From the NCBI RefSeq assembly GCF_900243745.1, contig NZ_LT984798.1, positions 1,792,501 through 1,856,500 of the forward strand: a stretch of DNA of 64,000 bases. Direction: 5' to 3'. The stretch comes from Desulfovibrio sp. G11 (GTDB lineage Bacteria > Desulfobacterota > Desulfovibrionia > Desulfovibrionales > Desulfovibrionaceae). Shown one piece after another: positions 1 to 8,251 of the stretch (the first letter of the stretch is position 1; each line of letters opens with the position of its first letter). The notes under the pieces are model-generated. The model was given only the letters and a program-made list of their open reading frames with translations, was not told the DNA's origin and searched no databases. A program made the position numbers and the translations under genes.

Positions 1-2004
1 CACCCCTATGCCGCGCAGTACGTAAGGAGCCGGAACGGGGCGCGAGGCAGCCTGTTCCGCCACGCAGAAATCGTAAAAATTCTGCCAGTTGCGGCTACAC
101 CCGCCGGGGCTGGCCGGTGCTGCAGCCGGGGCGTCTTGTTGCGTCTGCCTGTCCCTGCGGTCCTGGCCTGTAGCACTTTGCCCGGCGGCATTTCTGTCCG
201 AAGCATTCTGCCCGGAACTGTCCGTCCGCCTTGTGGCGTTCCGGCGGCCCGGCCAGTTTTGCGCAACCGGGCTTTCCGTCAGGGCGTCATCTTCGTAGGG
301 CGCATAATCTTCGTCCTGGCCTGTCCAGGGTGCGCCGTCCATATCAGGGCCGGGGGCTTCCGTATGGGGTGTCTGCGCTGGCGCTCCGTCTTGGGGCGCG
401 TCCGGCGGGGTGGAAAAGCCATTGCCTGGGGCGCGACGGTGAGCACTGTACGGGGGCGTTGTCCGGCCTTCGGCCCGCACGTCACGCTGGTCACTTGTAT
501 GGGATTTGTCCGGGTGGCGCCCCTGATTGCTGTGCGGACTGTTTTGGCCCCGGGTGAGATTTTCGTCCTGCCCGGACGGCTGGTTCCGGCTGTGGTCACA
601 GGCTGGAGCAGGGTCGGGTGTTTCGGCCTCTTCGCCATCTGTGGTGGGGCGGGCGGCAGTGGTGGTGGCCCGTGGGCGGGCTGCGCTTTTGCCCATGCCC
701 GAAGCGGCCGGGGCGTCGTCCGGCGTTCCGGCGTTGTGGCGGGCCGCTTCTGCTCCTGCGTGTGGCGGCTGCCCCGACCTGTATCCGCCATGCGGCATGC
801 TGGAAGCGGGACCGGACGTGGAGCCGGAAGGCGGTTGGTTTGCGTCGGCCGGGGCCGCGCCTGGGGGACCCGCGGGCATCTGGTCCGGCGTTACCTGCCC
901 AACGGGCAGCAGTTGCGGCAGCAGGGCCAGGTTAAGCAGCAGCAGTTCCAGGGCGGCTGCCGGTTCCGGGCTTTGCACGATGCCGCGCTGGGCGTCCAGC
1001 GTCATCTGCCATGCGGCATGCAGGTGGGCCGTGGAAAAACGCGGTGCGAGGCCCTGCCACAGGGCAGCCTCGTCAGCGGGCAGTTGCAGGCTGGAAGCCA
1101 CTGCCGCGCCGCCTTGCCGCAAAAGAAAAAGATTGCGCAGGTTGCCGGCCAGTTCTCGCACGAAAAAGCCGATATCCACGCCCTGCTGCAATATCTGACG
1201 GCAGAGTCCGGCCACGGCGGGGCAGTCCTGCGCGTGCAGGGCCTCGAAAAGTTCAGCGAACATTTCCTGTCCGGCCAGGCCCAGCACCTGCCGCGTGGCG
1301 GCGGCTGTGAGTTGTTCGCCGCCCAGGGCCAGGGTCTGGTCCAGCAGGGACATGCTGTCGCGTACACTGCCCGCCGCGCGGCGGGCCAGCAGGCGTACGG
1401 CGCTGTCTTCAAAGGTGACATTTTCCTTGCGCAGCACATCGGAAAGGTGCTCGACCAGAGCGTCTTCGCTCAGGTGGCGGAACACGAAATGCTGGCAGCG
1501 GCTCACAATGGTCACGGGGAACTTGTGTGCCTCGGTGGTGGCAAAGATGAAGACCACGCGCTCCGGCGGCTCTTCAAGAGTTTTCAGCAGGGCGTTGAAG
1601 GCGTTGCGCGTGAGCATGTGGGCTTCGTCGATGATGAAGACCTTGTAGCGGCCTTCCATGGCGGCGTAGCCGATGGTTTCGCGCAGCGAGCGGGCATCTT
1701 CCACACTGTTGTTGGACGCGCCGTCAATTTCCGTTACGTCCACGTGCACGCCCTGGGTGATCTTGCGGCACTGGGCACATTCGTTGCACGGTTCGGGACC
1801 GGGGGAATGCTCGCAATTGAGGGCCTTGGCGAAAATGCGGGCAATGGTGGTCTTGCCCACGCCGCGCGTACCGCTCAAAAGATAGGCCGCAGCGGGCCTG
1901 TCCTCGGCGGCGGCACGGGAAAGGACGGCTTTTACCATATCCTGTCCCGCCACCTGGGCAAAGGTCTGGGGGCGGTAGCGCGAGGCGAGGGAGAGATGCT
2001 TCAT
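1..2004 (-). CDS. dnaX: DNA polymerase III subunit gamma/tau (partial, C-terminus beyond left edge)
   Basis: Clamp-loader ATPase that opens and loads the beta sliding clamp at the replication fork. Reading leftward from ATG at 2004, the protein opens MKHLSLASRYRPQTFAQVAG, followed by the Walker A motif GTRGVGKTT, the zinc-binding cysteine cluster typical of gamma/tau (CEH..., CNECAQC), the Walker B/DEAH-type IIDEAHML and the sensor-1 region. After about residue 370 comes a long Pro/Thr/Gln/Arg-rich low-complexity linker, then a recognisable tau-like tail (NWQNFYDFC) near the window edge. No stop is reached, so at least 668 codons are present. The start has no strong Shine-Dalgarno and sits 11 bases after a GC hairpin (2016-2041) behind ilvE. 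The family assignment is firm. Confidence 0.95.
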   Translation of the reverse strand, partial: MKHLSLASRYRPQTFAQVAGQDMVKAVLSRAAAEDRPAAAYLLSGTRGVGKTTIARIFAKALNCEHSPGPEPCNECAQCRKITQGVHVDVTEIDGASNNSVEDARSLRETIGYAAMEGRYKVFIIDEAHMLTRNAFNALLKTLEEPPERVVFIFATTEAHKFPVTIVSRCQHFVFRHLSEDALVEHLSDVLRKENVTFEDSAVRLLARRAAGSVRDSMSLLDQTLALGGEQLTAAATRQVLGLAGQEMFAELFEALHAQDCPAVAGLCRQILQQGVDIGFFVRELAGNLRNLFLLRQGGAAVASSLQLPADEAALWQGLAPRFSTAHLHAAWQMTLDAQRGIVQSPEPAAALELLLLNLALLPQLLPVGQVTPDQMPAGPPGAAPADANQPPSGSTSGPASSMPHGGYRSGQPPHAGAEAARHNAGTPDDAPAASGMGKSAARPRATTTAARPTTDGEEAETPDPAPACDHSRNQPSGQDENLTRGQNSPHSNQGRHPDKSHTSDQRDVRAEGRTTPPYSAHRRAPGNGFSTPPDAPQDGAPAQTPHTEAPGPDMDGAPWTGQDEDYAPYEDDALTESPVAQNWPGRRNATRRTDSSGQNASDRNAAGQSATGQDRRDRQTQQDAPAAAPASPGGCSRNWQNFYDFCVAEQAASRPVPAPYVLRGIGV

Positions 2005-2015
2005 GATTTTCTGAC

Positions 2016-2041
2016 GGCGCGCCCGGCGGGCCGGGCGCGCC
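2016..2041 (-). other. GC-rich hairpin between ilvE and dnaX
   Basis: A perfect 11-bp inverted repeat (GGCGCGCCCGG / CCGGGCGCGCC) with a 4-base loop lies between the ilvE stop and the dnaX start. There is no T-run on either strand, so it is not a canonical intrinsic terminator. It may modulate read-through or dnaX translation. Confidence 0.5.
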
Positions 2042-2048
2042 TGTTGAG

Positions 2049-2969
2049 CTAGACTTTATAGTGGTGCAGCCAGCCGGCGTACTTGGGGTTCTGGCCCTTG
2101 ACGATCTTGAAGTACTCGGTTTGCAGGTGTTTGGTCACAGGCCCGGCGTGTCCGGCGCCGATCTGGCGGTGGTCCATCTCGCGGATGGGGGTTATTTCCG
2201 CCGCGGTGCCGGTAAAGAACGCCTCGTCGGCAATATACATTTCGTCACGGGTGAACTGCTGTTCTTCCACCGTGTAGCCCAGGTCCTGGGCCAGCTTCAT
2301 GACGGAGTCACGGGTGATGCCGCCGAGGATGGAGGTCCAGGGCGTGGTCTTGATGATGCCGTCGCGCACGATAAAGATATTTTCACCAGTGGCTTCAGAC
2401 ACATAGCCGTTGGTGTCCAGCATGACGGCCTCGTCATAGCCTTCGTCCTTGGCTTCCACCTTGGCAAGGATGGAGTTGATGTAGTTGCCTGCGGCCTTGG
2501 CCTTGGACATGCTGGTGTTCACATGGCTGCGGGCAAAGGTGCTGGTTTTGACGCGAATGCCCTTTTCCAGAGCTTCGGCGCCAAGATAGGCCCCCCAGGG
2601 CCAGGTGGCTACAATGGTCTGCACCGGATTGTTGCCGGGGTAGACGCCCATTTCGCCATAGCCCACGAAAGAAAGCGGACGCACATAGCCTTCGGCCAGT
2701 TTGTTGATTTCAAGCGTTTCCACGCAGGCTTTTACCAGCTCTTCTACGGTAAGAGTGAGGTTCATGCGTAGGATCTTGGCGGAGTTGAGCATACGCTTGC
2801 AGTGGTCTTCAAGGCGGAATATGGCGGACGTGCCGTCGGCACAGGCATAAGCCCGGATGCCCTCGAAAATGGCGCTGCCGTAATGCAGGGCATGGGTGAG
2901 CACGTGAACCTGGGCTTCGTCCCAGGGAACCATTTTTCCGTCAACCCAGATGTACTTCATCTTTTGCAT
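2049..2969 (-). CDS. ilvE: Branched-chain amino acid aminotransferase
   Basis: PLP-dependent class IV aminotransferase that interconverts Leu/Ile/Val and their 2-oxo acids, the last step of branched-chain amino acid synthesis. 306 residues, the normal family length. Visible features are the N-terminal YIWVDGKMVPWDEA block, the SKAKAAGNY segment that contains the PLP lysine, and the class IV signature region with GYVSEATGENIF. The start MQKMKYIW is chosen because GGAGG lies 6 bases upstream; a longer in-frame start 15 bases earlier has no such site. It is transcribed leftward toward dnaX and divergently from the hydantoinase-like gene. ilvD lies 40 kb away in the same window, so the ilv genes are scattered here. 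Confidence 0.95.
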   Translation of the reverse strand: MQKMKYIWVDGKMVPWDEAQVHVLTHALHYGSAIFEGIRAYACADGTSAIFRLEDHCKRMLNSAKILRMNLTLTVEELVKACVETLEINKLAEGYVRPLSFVGYGEMGVYPGNNPVQTIVATWPWGAYLGAEALEKGIRVKTSTFARSHVNTSMSKAKAAGNYINSILAKVEAKDEGYDEAVMLDTNGYVSEATGENIFIVRDGIIKTTPWTSILGGITRDSVMKLAQDLGYTVEEQQFTRDEMYIADEAFFTGTAAEITPIREMDHRQIGAGHAGPVTKHLQTEYFKIVKGQNPKYAGWLHHYKV

Positions 2970-3193
2970 GACTGTCCTCCGCAAGACTCATAAGTAGGGC
3001 GGCATCACTGGCGGCACACATGGCCGTCGAGTCCGCAAGAGAAAAAATTTACTGTAAAGCGCCCCATATGGCAAGCGCACTGACCGCGCGGCAGCGGGCC
3101 TTGAGCGGCGCGCGCCGCCTCCGGGCAAAGGTCTGGCCCTGGGGCGGCGCATGCCGTATGCTGGGCCTGCCTTTTTGCGCAATGAGGACAGAT

Positions 3194-5275
3194 ATGAAAT
3201 ACACAGACATGAAAAATATGGCAGATACTTCCGTATATTTGCTGGGAATCGATGCCGGAGGAACCCATACCGATGCGGTTTTGCTGATGGAGGACCCCGG
3301 GGGGCATCCGTCCGGCAGGGCGGACGCGTCACCCGAAGGGCATGCCGCATCTGCCCTGAACGCCGCTGACGACACACATGTGGCATACGCGCCCCATGTA
3401 TCGGAACAGCCGGAAAAACAGGCTGTTCCGGGCGCGGCGTTGCCCCGTATGCGTATTCTGGCCGCTGCCAAAACGCCCACGCGGCATGATGATATGCCCG
3501 CGTCCATTGGCGAGGTGCTGGCGGCCCTGACAACCGCGCTGGACAGTGACCCGATCCTGGCCACCTCTGGCGGCGCGGCGCTGCTCGGGCGGGTGAGCCG
3601 GGTCACCCTTGGGGCTACGCTGGCTGTCAACGCCCTTGTGCAGGGCAAGGCTGATGCCGTGGGACTGGCCTTGTCTGCCGGGCCGGGGCTTGCTCCCGGC
3701 CGTTTTGCCCTGGGGCGGCATGTATGTGTAGTTCCCGGCGGTCTTGATCACAGGGGGGTTGAAGTCAGCCCGCTGGATGTTGCGGGCCTGGAGCGTCAGG
3801 CTGCCCTGTGGAAAGAGGAAGGCATCACCGCCGTGGCTTGCGTGAGCAAGTTTTCGCCGCGTAATCCGGCGCACGAGCAGGCCATGGCCCGGGCTGTGGC
3901 GTGCGCGTACGGCCCTTCCTTGCGCCGGGATGCACCCTCGGACCGCGTACCGGAGGCAGAACCAGCCGTGCCGGGCATTACTGAGGGGCACAGGCTTTCC
4001 GGCCGTCTCAGCTTTCCGCGGCGTATTGCCACCGCCTATTTCAACGCTGCCGTGCAGCGCCTGCACATCAGTTTTCTGGAGGCTGCGGAGAGCGCCCTTG
4101 CCCGGGCCGGAGTATCCGCCGCGGTGCGCCTGCTCAAGGCTGACGGCGGGGCCGTGCCGCTGAGCCTTTCACGGCAGGAGCCGGTGCAGTCCATCCTTTC
4201 CGGCCCGGCAGCCAGCGTTATGGGCGTGCTGGCTTTGTGTCCGGCCGCGTGCCAGGGCTGCGGGCTGCTGCTGGATATGGGCGGCACCACCACAGACATG
4301 GCCCTTGTGGCGGACGGTTCCCCGGTGGTGGACAGGGACGGCATGGTCCTTCAGGGACGGCGTACGCTGGTGCGCGCGCTGGCTTCGGTTTCCATCGGCG
4401 TGGGTGGTGATTCGCTTGTCAGCGTCGAGGGCAGCGGCCATGAGGCCGTAGTGCGCGTGGGACCGCTGCGGCAGGGACCTGCCGTGGCCTTTGGCGGCAG
4501 CCTGCCAACCCTGCTGGATGCCCTCAACACACTGCACAGCCAACCCTGTTCCGGGTCGGAAAATTTAACGGAAAACCCGGCGGCCAACGCGGCAGAAAAT
4601 CCGGCAGCAAGCGGCGCTGCGGCACAGGCCACCGCACAACTTGCAAAAACAGCAGGGGATGTGGCTGCTTCGGTAGAGAGCATGGGGCATCTGGCTCGGC
4701 GGCACGGCCTTGCACCCCAGGTTCTGGCCCGCAAGGCTGTGGACGACGCCCTCGCCCGGATAGTTGCAGCTGCCCATGAACTGGTAGAGGACATCAACGC
4801 CCGTCCCATTTATACCCTTGCGGGGCTGAAGGCGCTGCGTCAGGCGCGGCCCCTGCACGCCTGGCTCATGGGCGGCCCGGCAGACTGCATGAGAACGCAC
4901 CTGGCCGCTGCGCTGGGCCTGCCCGTAAAATGCCCGCCCCACGCCGCGGTGGCCAATGCCGTGGGCGCGGCCCTGACCCTGCCCACGGATTCGCTGGAAG
5001 TTTACGCAGATACCGGCCGCGGCATTCTGCGCGTTCCGGCTCTGGACCTGACGGAAAATATCCACCGGGGCTACAGTCTGGACGCCCTTGGTGAACGCGC
5101 CCGTGATCTGCTGCTGGAAAAGCTCGAACGGGGCGGAGCGCACGGGGTCGCAGTGGAGATCACCGGAGCAGAATCGTTCGCCACGCTGGACGACAGCGGC
5201 CGCAGCAGCCGGGACATGCGCGTGGTCTGTCAGGCTGTGCCGGGACTGGCTGGCCGGGTGGTCCAGAGCCATTAA
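3194..5275 (+). CDS. Hydantoinase/oxoprolinase (HyuA-like) family protein
   Basis: Member of the hydantoinase A / 5-oxoprolinase superfamily, whose members use an ATP-dependent actin-like fold to open cyclic imides or lactams or to carboxylate ketones. 693 residues. The N-terminal phosphate loop LLGIDAGGTHTDA (about residues 15-28) and the second ATPase motif LLLDMGGTTTDMALV (about residue 357) are clear, as is the GVGGDS segment. An Asn/Ala-rich low-complexity insert lies at about residues 456-483. The start is placed at ATG 3194, preceded by GAGGA at good spacing. No HyuB-like partner is adjacent, so the substrate cannot be predicted. The closest architecture is the stand-alone HyuA-like proteins of anaerobes. 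Confidence 0.85.
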   Translation: MKYTDMKNMADTSVYLLGIDAGGTHTDAVLLMEDPGGHPSGRADASPEGHAASALNAADDTHVAYAPHVSEQPEKQAVPGAALPRMRILAAAKTPTRHDDMPASIGEVLAALTTALDSDPILATSGGAALLGRVSRVTLGATLAVNALVQGKADAVGLALSAGPGLAPGRFALGRHVCVVPGGLDHRGVEVSPLDVAGLERQAALWKEEGITAVACVSKFSPRNPAHEQAMARAVACAYGPSLRRDAPSDRVPEAEPAVPGITEGHRLSGRLSFPRRIATAYFNAAVQRLHISFLEAAESALARAGVSAAVRLLKADGGAVPLSLSRQEPVQSILSGPAASVMGVLALCPAACQGCGLLLDMGGTTTDMALVADGSPVVDRDGMVLQGRRTLVRALASVSIGVGGDSLVSVEGSGHEAVVRVGPLRQGPAVAFGGSLPTLLDALNTLHSQPCSGSENLTENPAANAAENPAASGAAAQATAQLAKTAGDVAASVESMGHLARRHGLAPQVLARKAVDDALARIVAAAHELVEDINARPIYTLAGLKALRQARPLHAWLMGGPADCMRTHLAAALGLPVKCPPHAAVANAVGAALTLPTDSLEVYADTGRGILRVPALDLTENIHRGYSLDALGERARDLLLEKLERGGAHGVAVEITGAESFATLDDSGRSSRDMRVVCQAVPGLAGRVVQSH

Positions 5276-5704
5276 TGTCTGAAATGCGCTCATGCTCTCT
5301 GTTTGGTGCGCCAGTGGACGGCAGCGGTGAACCTGCTTGCCACCTGGCTGACCCCTGCCCGCCTTGTCATTGCGGCTGTCTGCCGCCGTCTGTCCCTGAT
5401 GGTTGCTGCTGCCCGCGGTCTGCTTTTGATGCCGATTCACGATGCCTGTTTCCAGTGTCTGGCGCCGCGCGCCGCAGCGTGGTGGCCGATGGCCGGTGGT
5501 AATGGCCCCTTGAAAAGCATTGCCATACGCCCTACTATCACGCTCCCCAAAAAACGTCCGCACAGCAGAGGGGCCGGGCCGCCATGCCGGGGTGCCACCT
5601 TGCGGTCCGGGCAAAAACAGTGCGGAAACCGCCGAGGTTTTCGCCCGCCGGAAGCGCCGCCGTATTTCGGCGGCCTGCGCCATATGCGCCGAAATGGAAA
5701 AAGC
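5276..5704 (+). other. Intergenic region, no gene recognised
   Basis: About 430 bases between the hydantoinase-like gene and trmL. Open frames exist on both strands, but their products are Arg/Pro/Cys-rich with no recognisable domain and no convincing ribosome-binding site. It probably contains the promoter for the trmL-cbiB unit. I cannot point to a specific site. Confidence 0.4.
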
Positions 5705-6187
5705 ATGCAGATAGTTCTTTACGAGCCGGAAATACCCCCCAATACGGGCAATGTGGCCCGCTTGTGCGCAGCCACGGGCGTAACGCTCAATCTTGTAGAG
5801 CCGCTGGGCTTCAAGCTTGAAGACCGCTACCTCAAACGCGCGGGGCTGGACTACTGGCCCAATGTGCGTTTGCAGGTCTGGCCCTGCTGGAGTGACTTTA
5901 CGCGGGGTGCTCTGGCGGACGGGTGCGCGGGGCGGCTGGTATTCACCTCGGCAAAGAGCGCCGGGGGCAGTGTGCCGGTACACCATTTTGCCTTTGATCC
6001 TGATGACTTTCTGGTTTTCGGTCCGGAAACGCGCGGCCTGCCGCAGGAAATTCTGGAACTTTCGCCGCACAGGGTGCGCATTCCCATGCTGGAAGGGCGC
6101 GTGCGCAGCATCAACCTGTCCACAGCGGCGGGTATTGTGCTTTATGCGGCTCTGGCATGCACTGGCCTTATGGAGGACTGGGCGTGA
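5705..6187 (+). CDS. trmL: tRNA (cytidine(34)-2'-O)-methyltransferase, SpoU/TrmL type
   Basis: SPOUT-fold RNA methyltransferase predicted to 2'-O-methylate the wobble nucleotide of tRNA-Leu isoacceptors using S-adenosylmethionine. 160 residues, the usual TrmL size without an extra RNA-binding domain. Motif 1 is NTGNVARLCAATG, motif 2 is FGPETRGLP, and motif 3 is RIPMLEGRVRSINLSTAAG, which forms the trefoil-knot cofactor site. The start MQIVLYEPEIPPNTGN matches the conserved family N-terminus. Its TGA stop overlaps the GTG start of cbiB by 4 bases (GTGA), so the two are very likely translationally coupled although functionally unrelated. Confidence 0.92.
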   Translation: MQIVLYEPEIPPNTGNVARLCAATGVTLNLVEPLGFKLEDRYLKRAGLDYWPNVRLQVWPCWSDFTRGALADGCAGRLVFTSAKSAGGSVPVHHFAFDPDDFLVFGPETRGLPQEILELSPHRVRIPMLEGRVRSINLSTAAGIVLYAALACTGLMEDWA

Positions 6188-7338
6188 GCCTGGGCCACGG
6201 GTTTTCCCTGGTATTTCCCTGGTCTGTGTGGGAATGCTGGTGGCTGGCCCCTCTGGCCCTTGTTCTGGATTTGTGGCTTGGCGATCCTGCTTTGCCCTGG
6301 CGGCATCCTGTCTGCATTGTGGGCAGGTTTCTGGACGCTCTGGAAGGCCCTGCGCGGTGCTTTATGGCGACCGGCGCGGCAGAAAAACAGCGTTTGCGCG
6401 GCCGCCTTGCCGGGGCGGCGGCCCTGGCCGTGCTGACGTTCTGTACGGGACTGGCCGCCTGGAGCCTGACATCGCTGCCGTTGTTGGCCCTGCCGCTGGC
6501 GGTATACCTGGGCTGGTCCGGCCTTGCCATGGGCAGCCTGCTGCAAACCGGGCGCACTGTGCTGGAACGTGTGGAACATGCGCCCGTGCCTGAAGCCCGT
6601 GAGGCACTCTCCTGGCTCGTCAGTCGCGAGACCGGCAGCATGGATCGACCGCTCATGCGCAAGACGCTGGCCGATACCCTTTCTGAAAATCTCACAGACG
6701 CTTTTACCGCGCCTTTTTTCTGGCTGCTGGTTGGCGGCCCTGTAGCCCTGTGGTGCTATAAGGCCGCCAGCACCACGGATTCCATGTGGGGCTACACCAC
6801 TGACAAGTGGCGCTGGCTCGGCTGGGCCGGAGCGCGGGCTGACGACGCCCTGGCCTTTATTCCGGCCCGCCTGGCTGCGCTGAGTACGGCGCTGGCCCAT
6901 GTGCTGGCCTGTCTGTGCGCGCGGCTTGCCGGCGCTTTCGGCCGCCGGTGCGTGCGGGTAGCGGCCCGCCAGCCTTTGCAGCGCCTCATCCGTTGCGCGG
7001 CCAGGCTTCCGGCATGGCCGGGGCGCTGGCCCGGCCTTGGCGTGGTGGCCCGTCAGGCCGTGGGCATGCCCAGTCCCAATTCCGGCTGGTCCATGACGGC
7101 CTGCGCCTGGCTGTGCTGGGCGCGCATGGCAGGGCCGTCGGTCTATTTTGGAGTGCTGACGCCCAAGCCCTGGCTTGGACCGTCGCCAGAGGATGAGGAA
7201 CGTCGCGGCCTTTCGGCAGCATGGGATGTTTCCCGCCTGTCGGCCCTGTGCTCCCTGCTGTGGTGGAGCGCCCTGTGTGGTGGCCTGGCCCTCTGGCTTA
7301 CGGCTCTTTTGCTGCTTTCTGGCACAGTGTGGGCGTGA
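6184..7338 (+). CDS. cbiB: Adenosylcobinamide-phosphate synthase (cobalamin biosynthesis)
   Basis: Integral membrane protein that attaches (R)-1-amino-2-propanol or its phosphate to adenosylcobyric acid, a late step in cobalamin assembly. 384 residues from a GTG start within the trmL stop. Family signatures are LDLWLGDPALPWRHPVCIVGR near the N-terminus, the DTLSENLTDAFTAPFFW segment, the STTDSMWGY motif, and a C-terminal half with several hydrophobic segments. No other cobalamin genes are adjacent, so the pathway must be encoded elsewhere. About 160 bases follow before the next gene. Confidence 0.93.
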   Translation: MSLGHGFSLVFPWSVWECWWLAPLALVLDLWLGDPALPWRHPVCIVGRFLDALEGPARCFMATGAAEKQRLRGRLAGAAALAVLTFCTGLAAWSLTSLPLLALPLAVYLGWSGLAMGSLLQTGRTVLERVEHAPVPEAREALSWLVSRETGSMDRPLMRKTLADTLSENLTDAFTAPFFWLLVGGPVALWCYKAASTTDSMWGYTTDKWRWLGWAGARADDALAFIPARLAALSTALAHVLACLCARLAGAFGRRCVRVAARQPLQRLIRCAARLPAWPGRWPGLGVVARQAVGMPSPNSGWSMTACAWLCWARMAGPSVYFGVLTPKPWLGPSPEDEERRGLSAAWDVSRLSALCSLLWWSALCGGLALWLTALLLLSGTVWA

Positions 7339-7500
7339 CAGTACCCTGTGTGATATTGCCCGGGCGACTGCGTGATGCTTTCCCCGCCAGAAGCGCACGC
7401 GTGATGCATCTGCGCGGCTGAACGGCGGAGCTGGTGCCGTAACAACCTTGAAAGGCCCTGTTTTCAGAGTTCCAATGCTTTAATTGCTGAGGCGATTGTC

Positions 7501-8238
7501 ATGATGATAGCGGTTTTGTACGCCACGTGTCTGCTGGTGGGCTTTCTGGTGGGAATAACCGGAGTGGGCGGCATTCTTATTCCTCCGGCGCTTATCCTTT
7601 TCAGCGGGCAGGAAACCCATATGGCTATGGGTACGGCGCTGGCCTCTTTTCTGCCCGTGGGGCTTGTAGGCACAATCATGTACCGCCGTCTGGGACATGT
7701 GGACTGGCATATGGCGCTGCCCTACATGCTGGGCAGTCTTGCTGCCTGGCCCGGCGCGCTGCTTAACGCATGGCTGCCTGCCGGGCCGCTGGTGGCCCTT
7801 TTGGCCGGCATCATCATTTTTGCGGGCCTGTGCGCCCTGCGGCCGCCGCGGCCGGGCAGCGGCAGCGCATTCTGGCAGAGCAGGCGCGGCTTTTTCTGCA
7901 TCGGCGCAGTGACGGGGCTTATGGCCGGGCTTACAGGAGCGGGCGGCCCGGTGCTTTCCATTCCCTGGATGATCATGGCGGGTGTTTCACCCATGACGGC
8001 TGTGGGCCTTGCCATGCCCTATCAGGTGACCACGGCCCTGTTCGGCACTATCGGCAACATGTCTGACGGGCATGTGGATTTTACCATCTTGCCGTATATC
8101 TGCGGTATGGCCCTGGCGGGTCTGTTTGCCGGGGTGGCTGTTGCCAGGCGTATTCCAACGGAATTGCTAAGAAAGCTTATCGGCGGCCTGTGCTGCGGGT
8201 TGGGACTGTTTTTGTTCTTGCGCCTGATATGCAGTTAA
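7501..8238 (+). CDS. TauE/SafE family membrane transporter (sulfite exporter family)
   Basis: 245-residue multi-spanning membrane protein with the two-fold internal repeat of the TauE/SafE (formerly DUF81) family: GITGVGGILIPP in the first half and LTGAGGPVLSIPW in the second. Members export sulfite, sulfoacetate or related organosulfur anions, or are uncharacterised. In a sulfate reducer a sulfur-oxyanion role is attractive but is inference. The start has GAGG about 8 bases upstream. The stop is only 13 bases before the RND permease gene, suggesting co-transcription. Confidence 0.88.
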   Translation: MMIAVLYATCLLVGFLVGITGVGGILIPPALILFSGQETHMAMGTALASFLPVGLVGTIMYRRLGHVDWHMALPYMLGSLAAWPGALLNAWLPAGPLVALLAGIIIFAGLCALRPPRPGSGSAFWQSRRGFFCIGAVTGLMAGLTGAGGPVLSIPWMIMAGVSPMTAVGLAMPYQVTTALFGTIGNMSDGHVDFTILPYICGMALAGLFAGVAVARRIPTELLRKLIGGLCCGLGLFLFLRLICS

Positions 8239-8251
8239 CGTAAAAAATGTC

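Noticed and set aside
136..2052. 638-codon plus-strand open frame
   Set aside because: Mirror of dnaX; composition is Gly/Arg/Cys/Trp-rich with no recognisable motif.
4565..6070. 501-codon open frame on the minus strand
   Set aside because: Antisense to the hydantoinase-like gene and trmL, Gln/Arg/His-rich, no domain and no ribosome-binding site; a consequence of high GC third positions.
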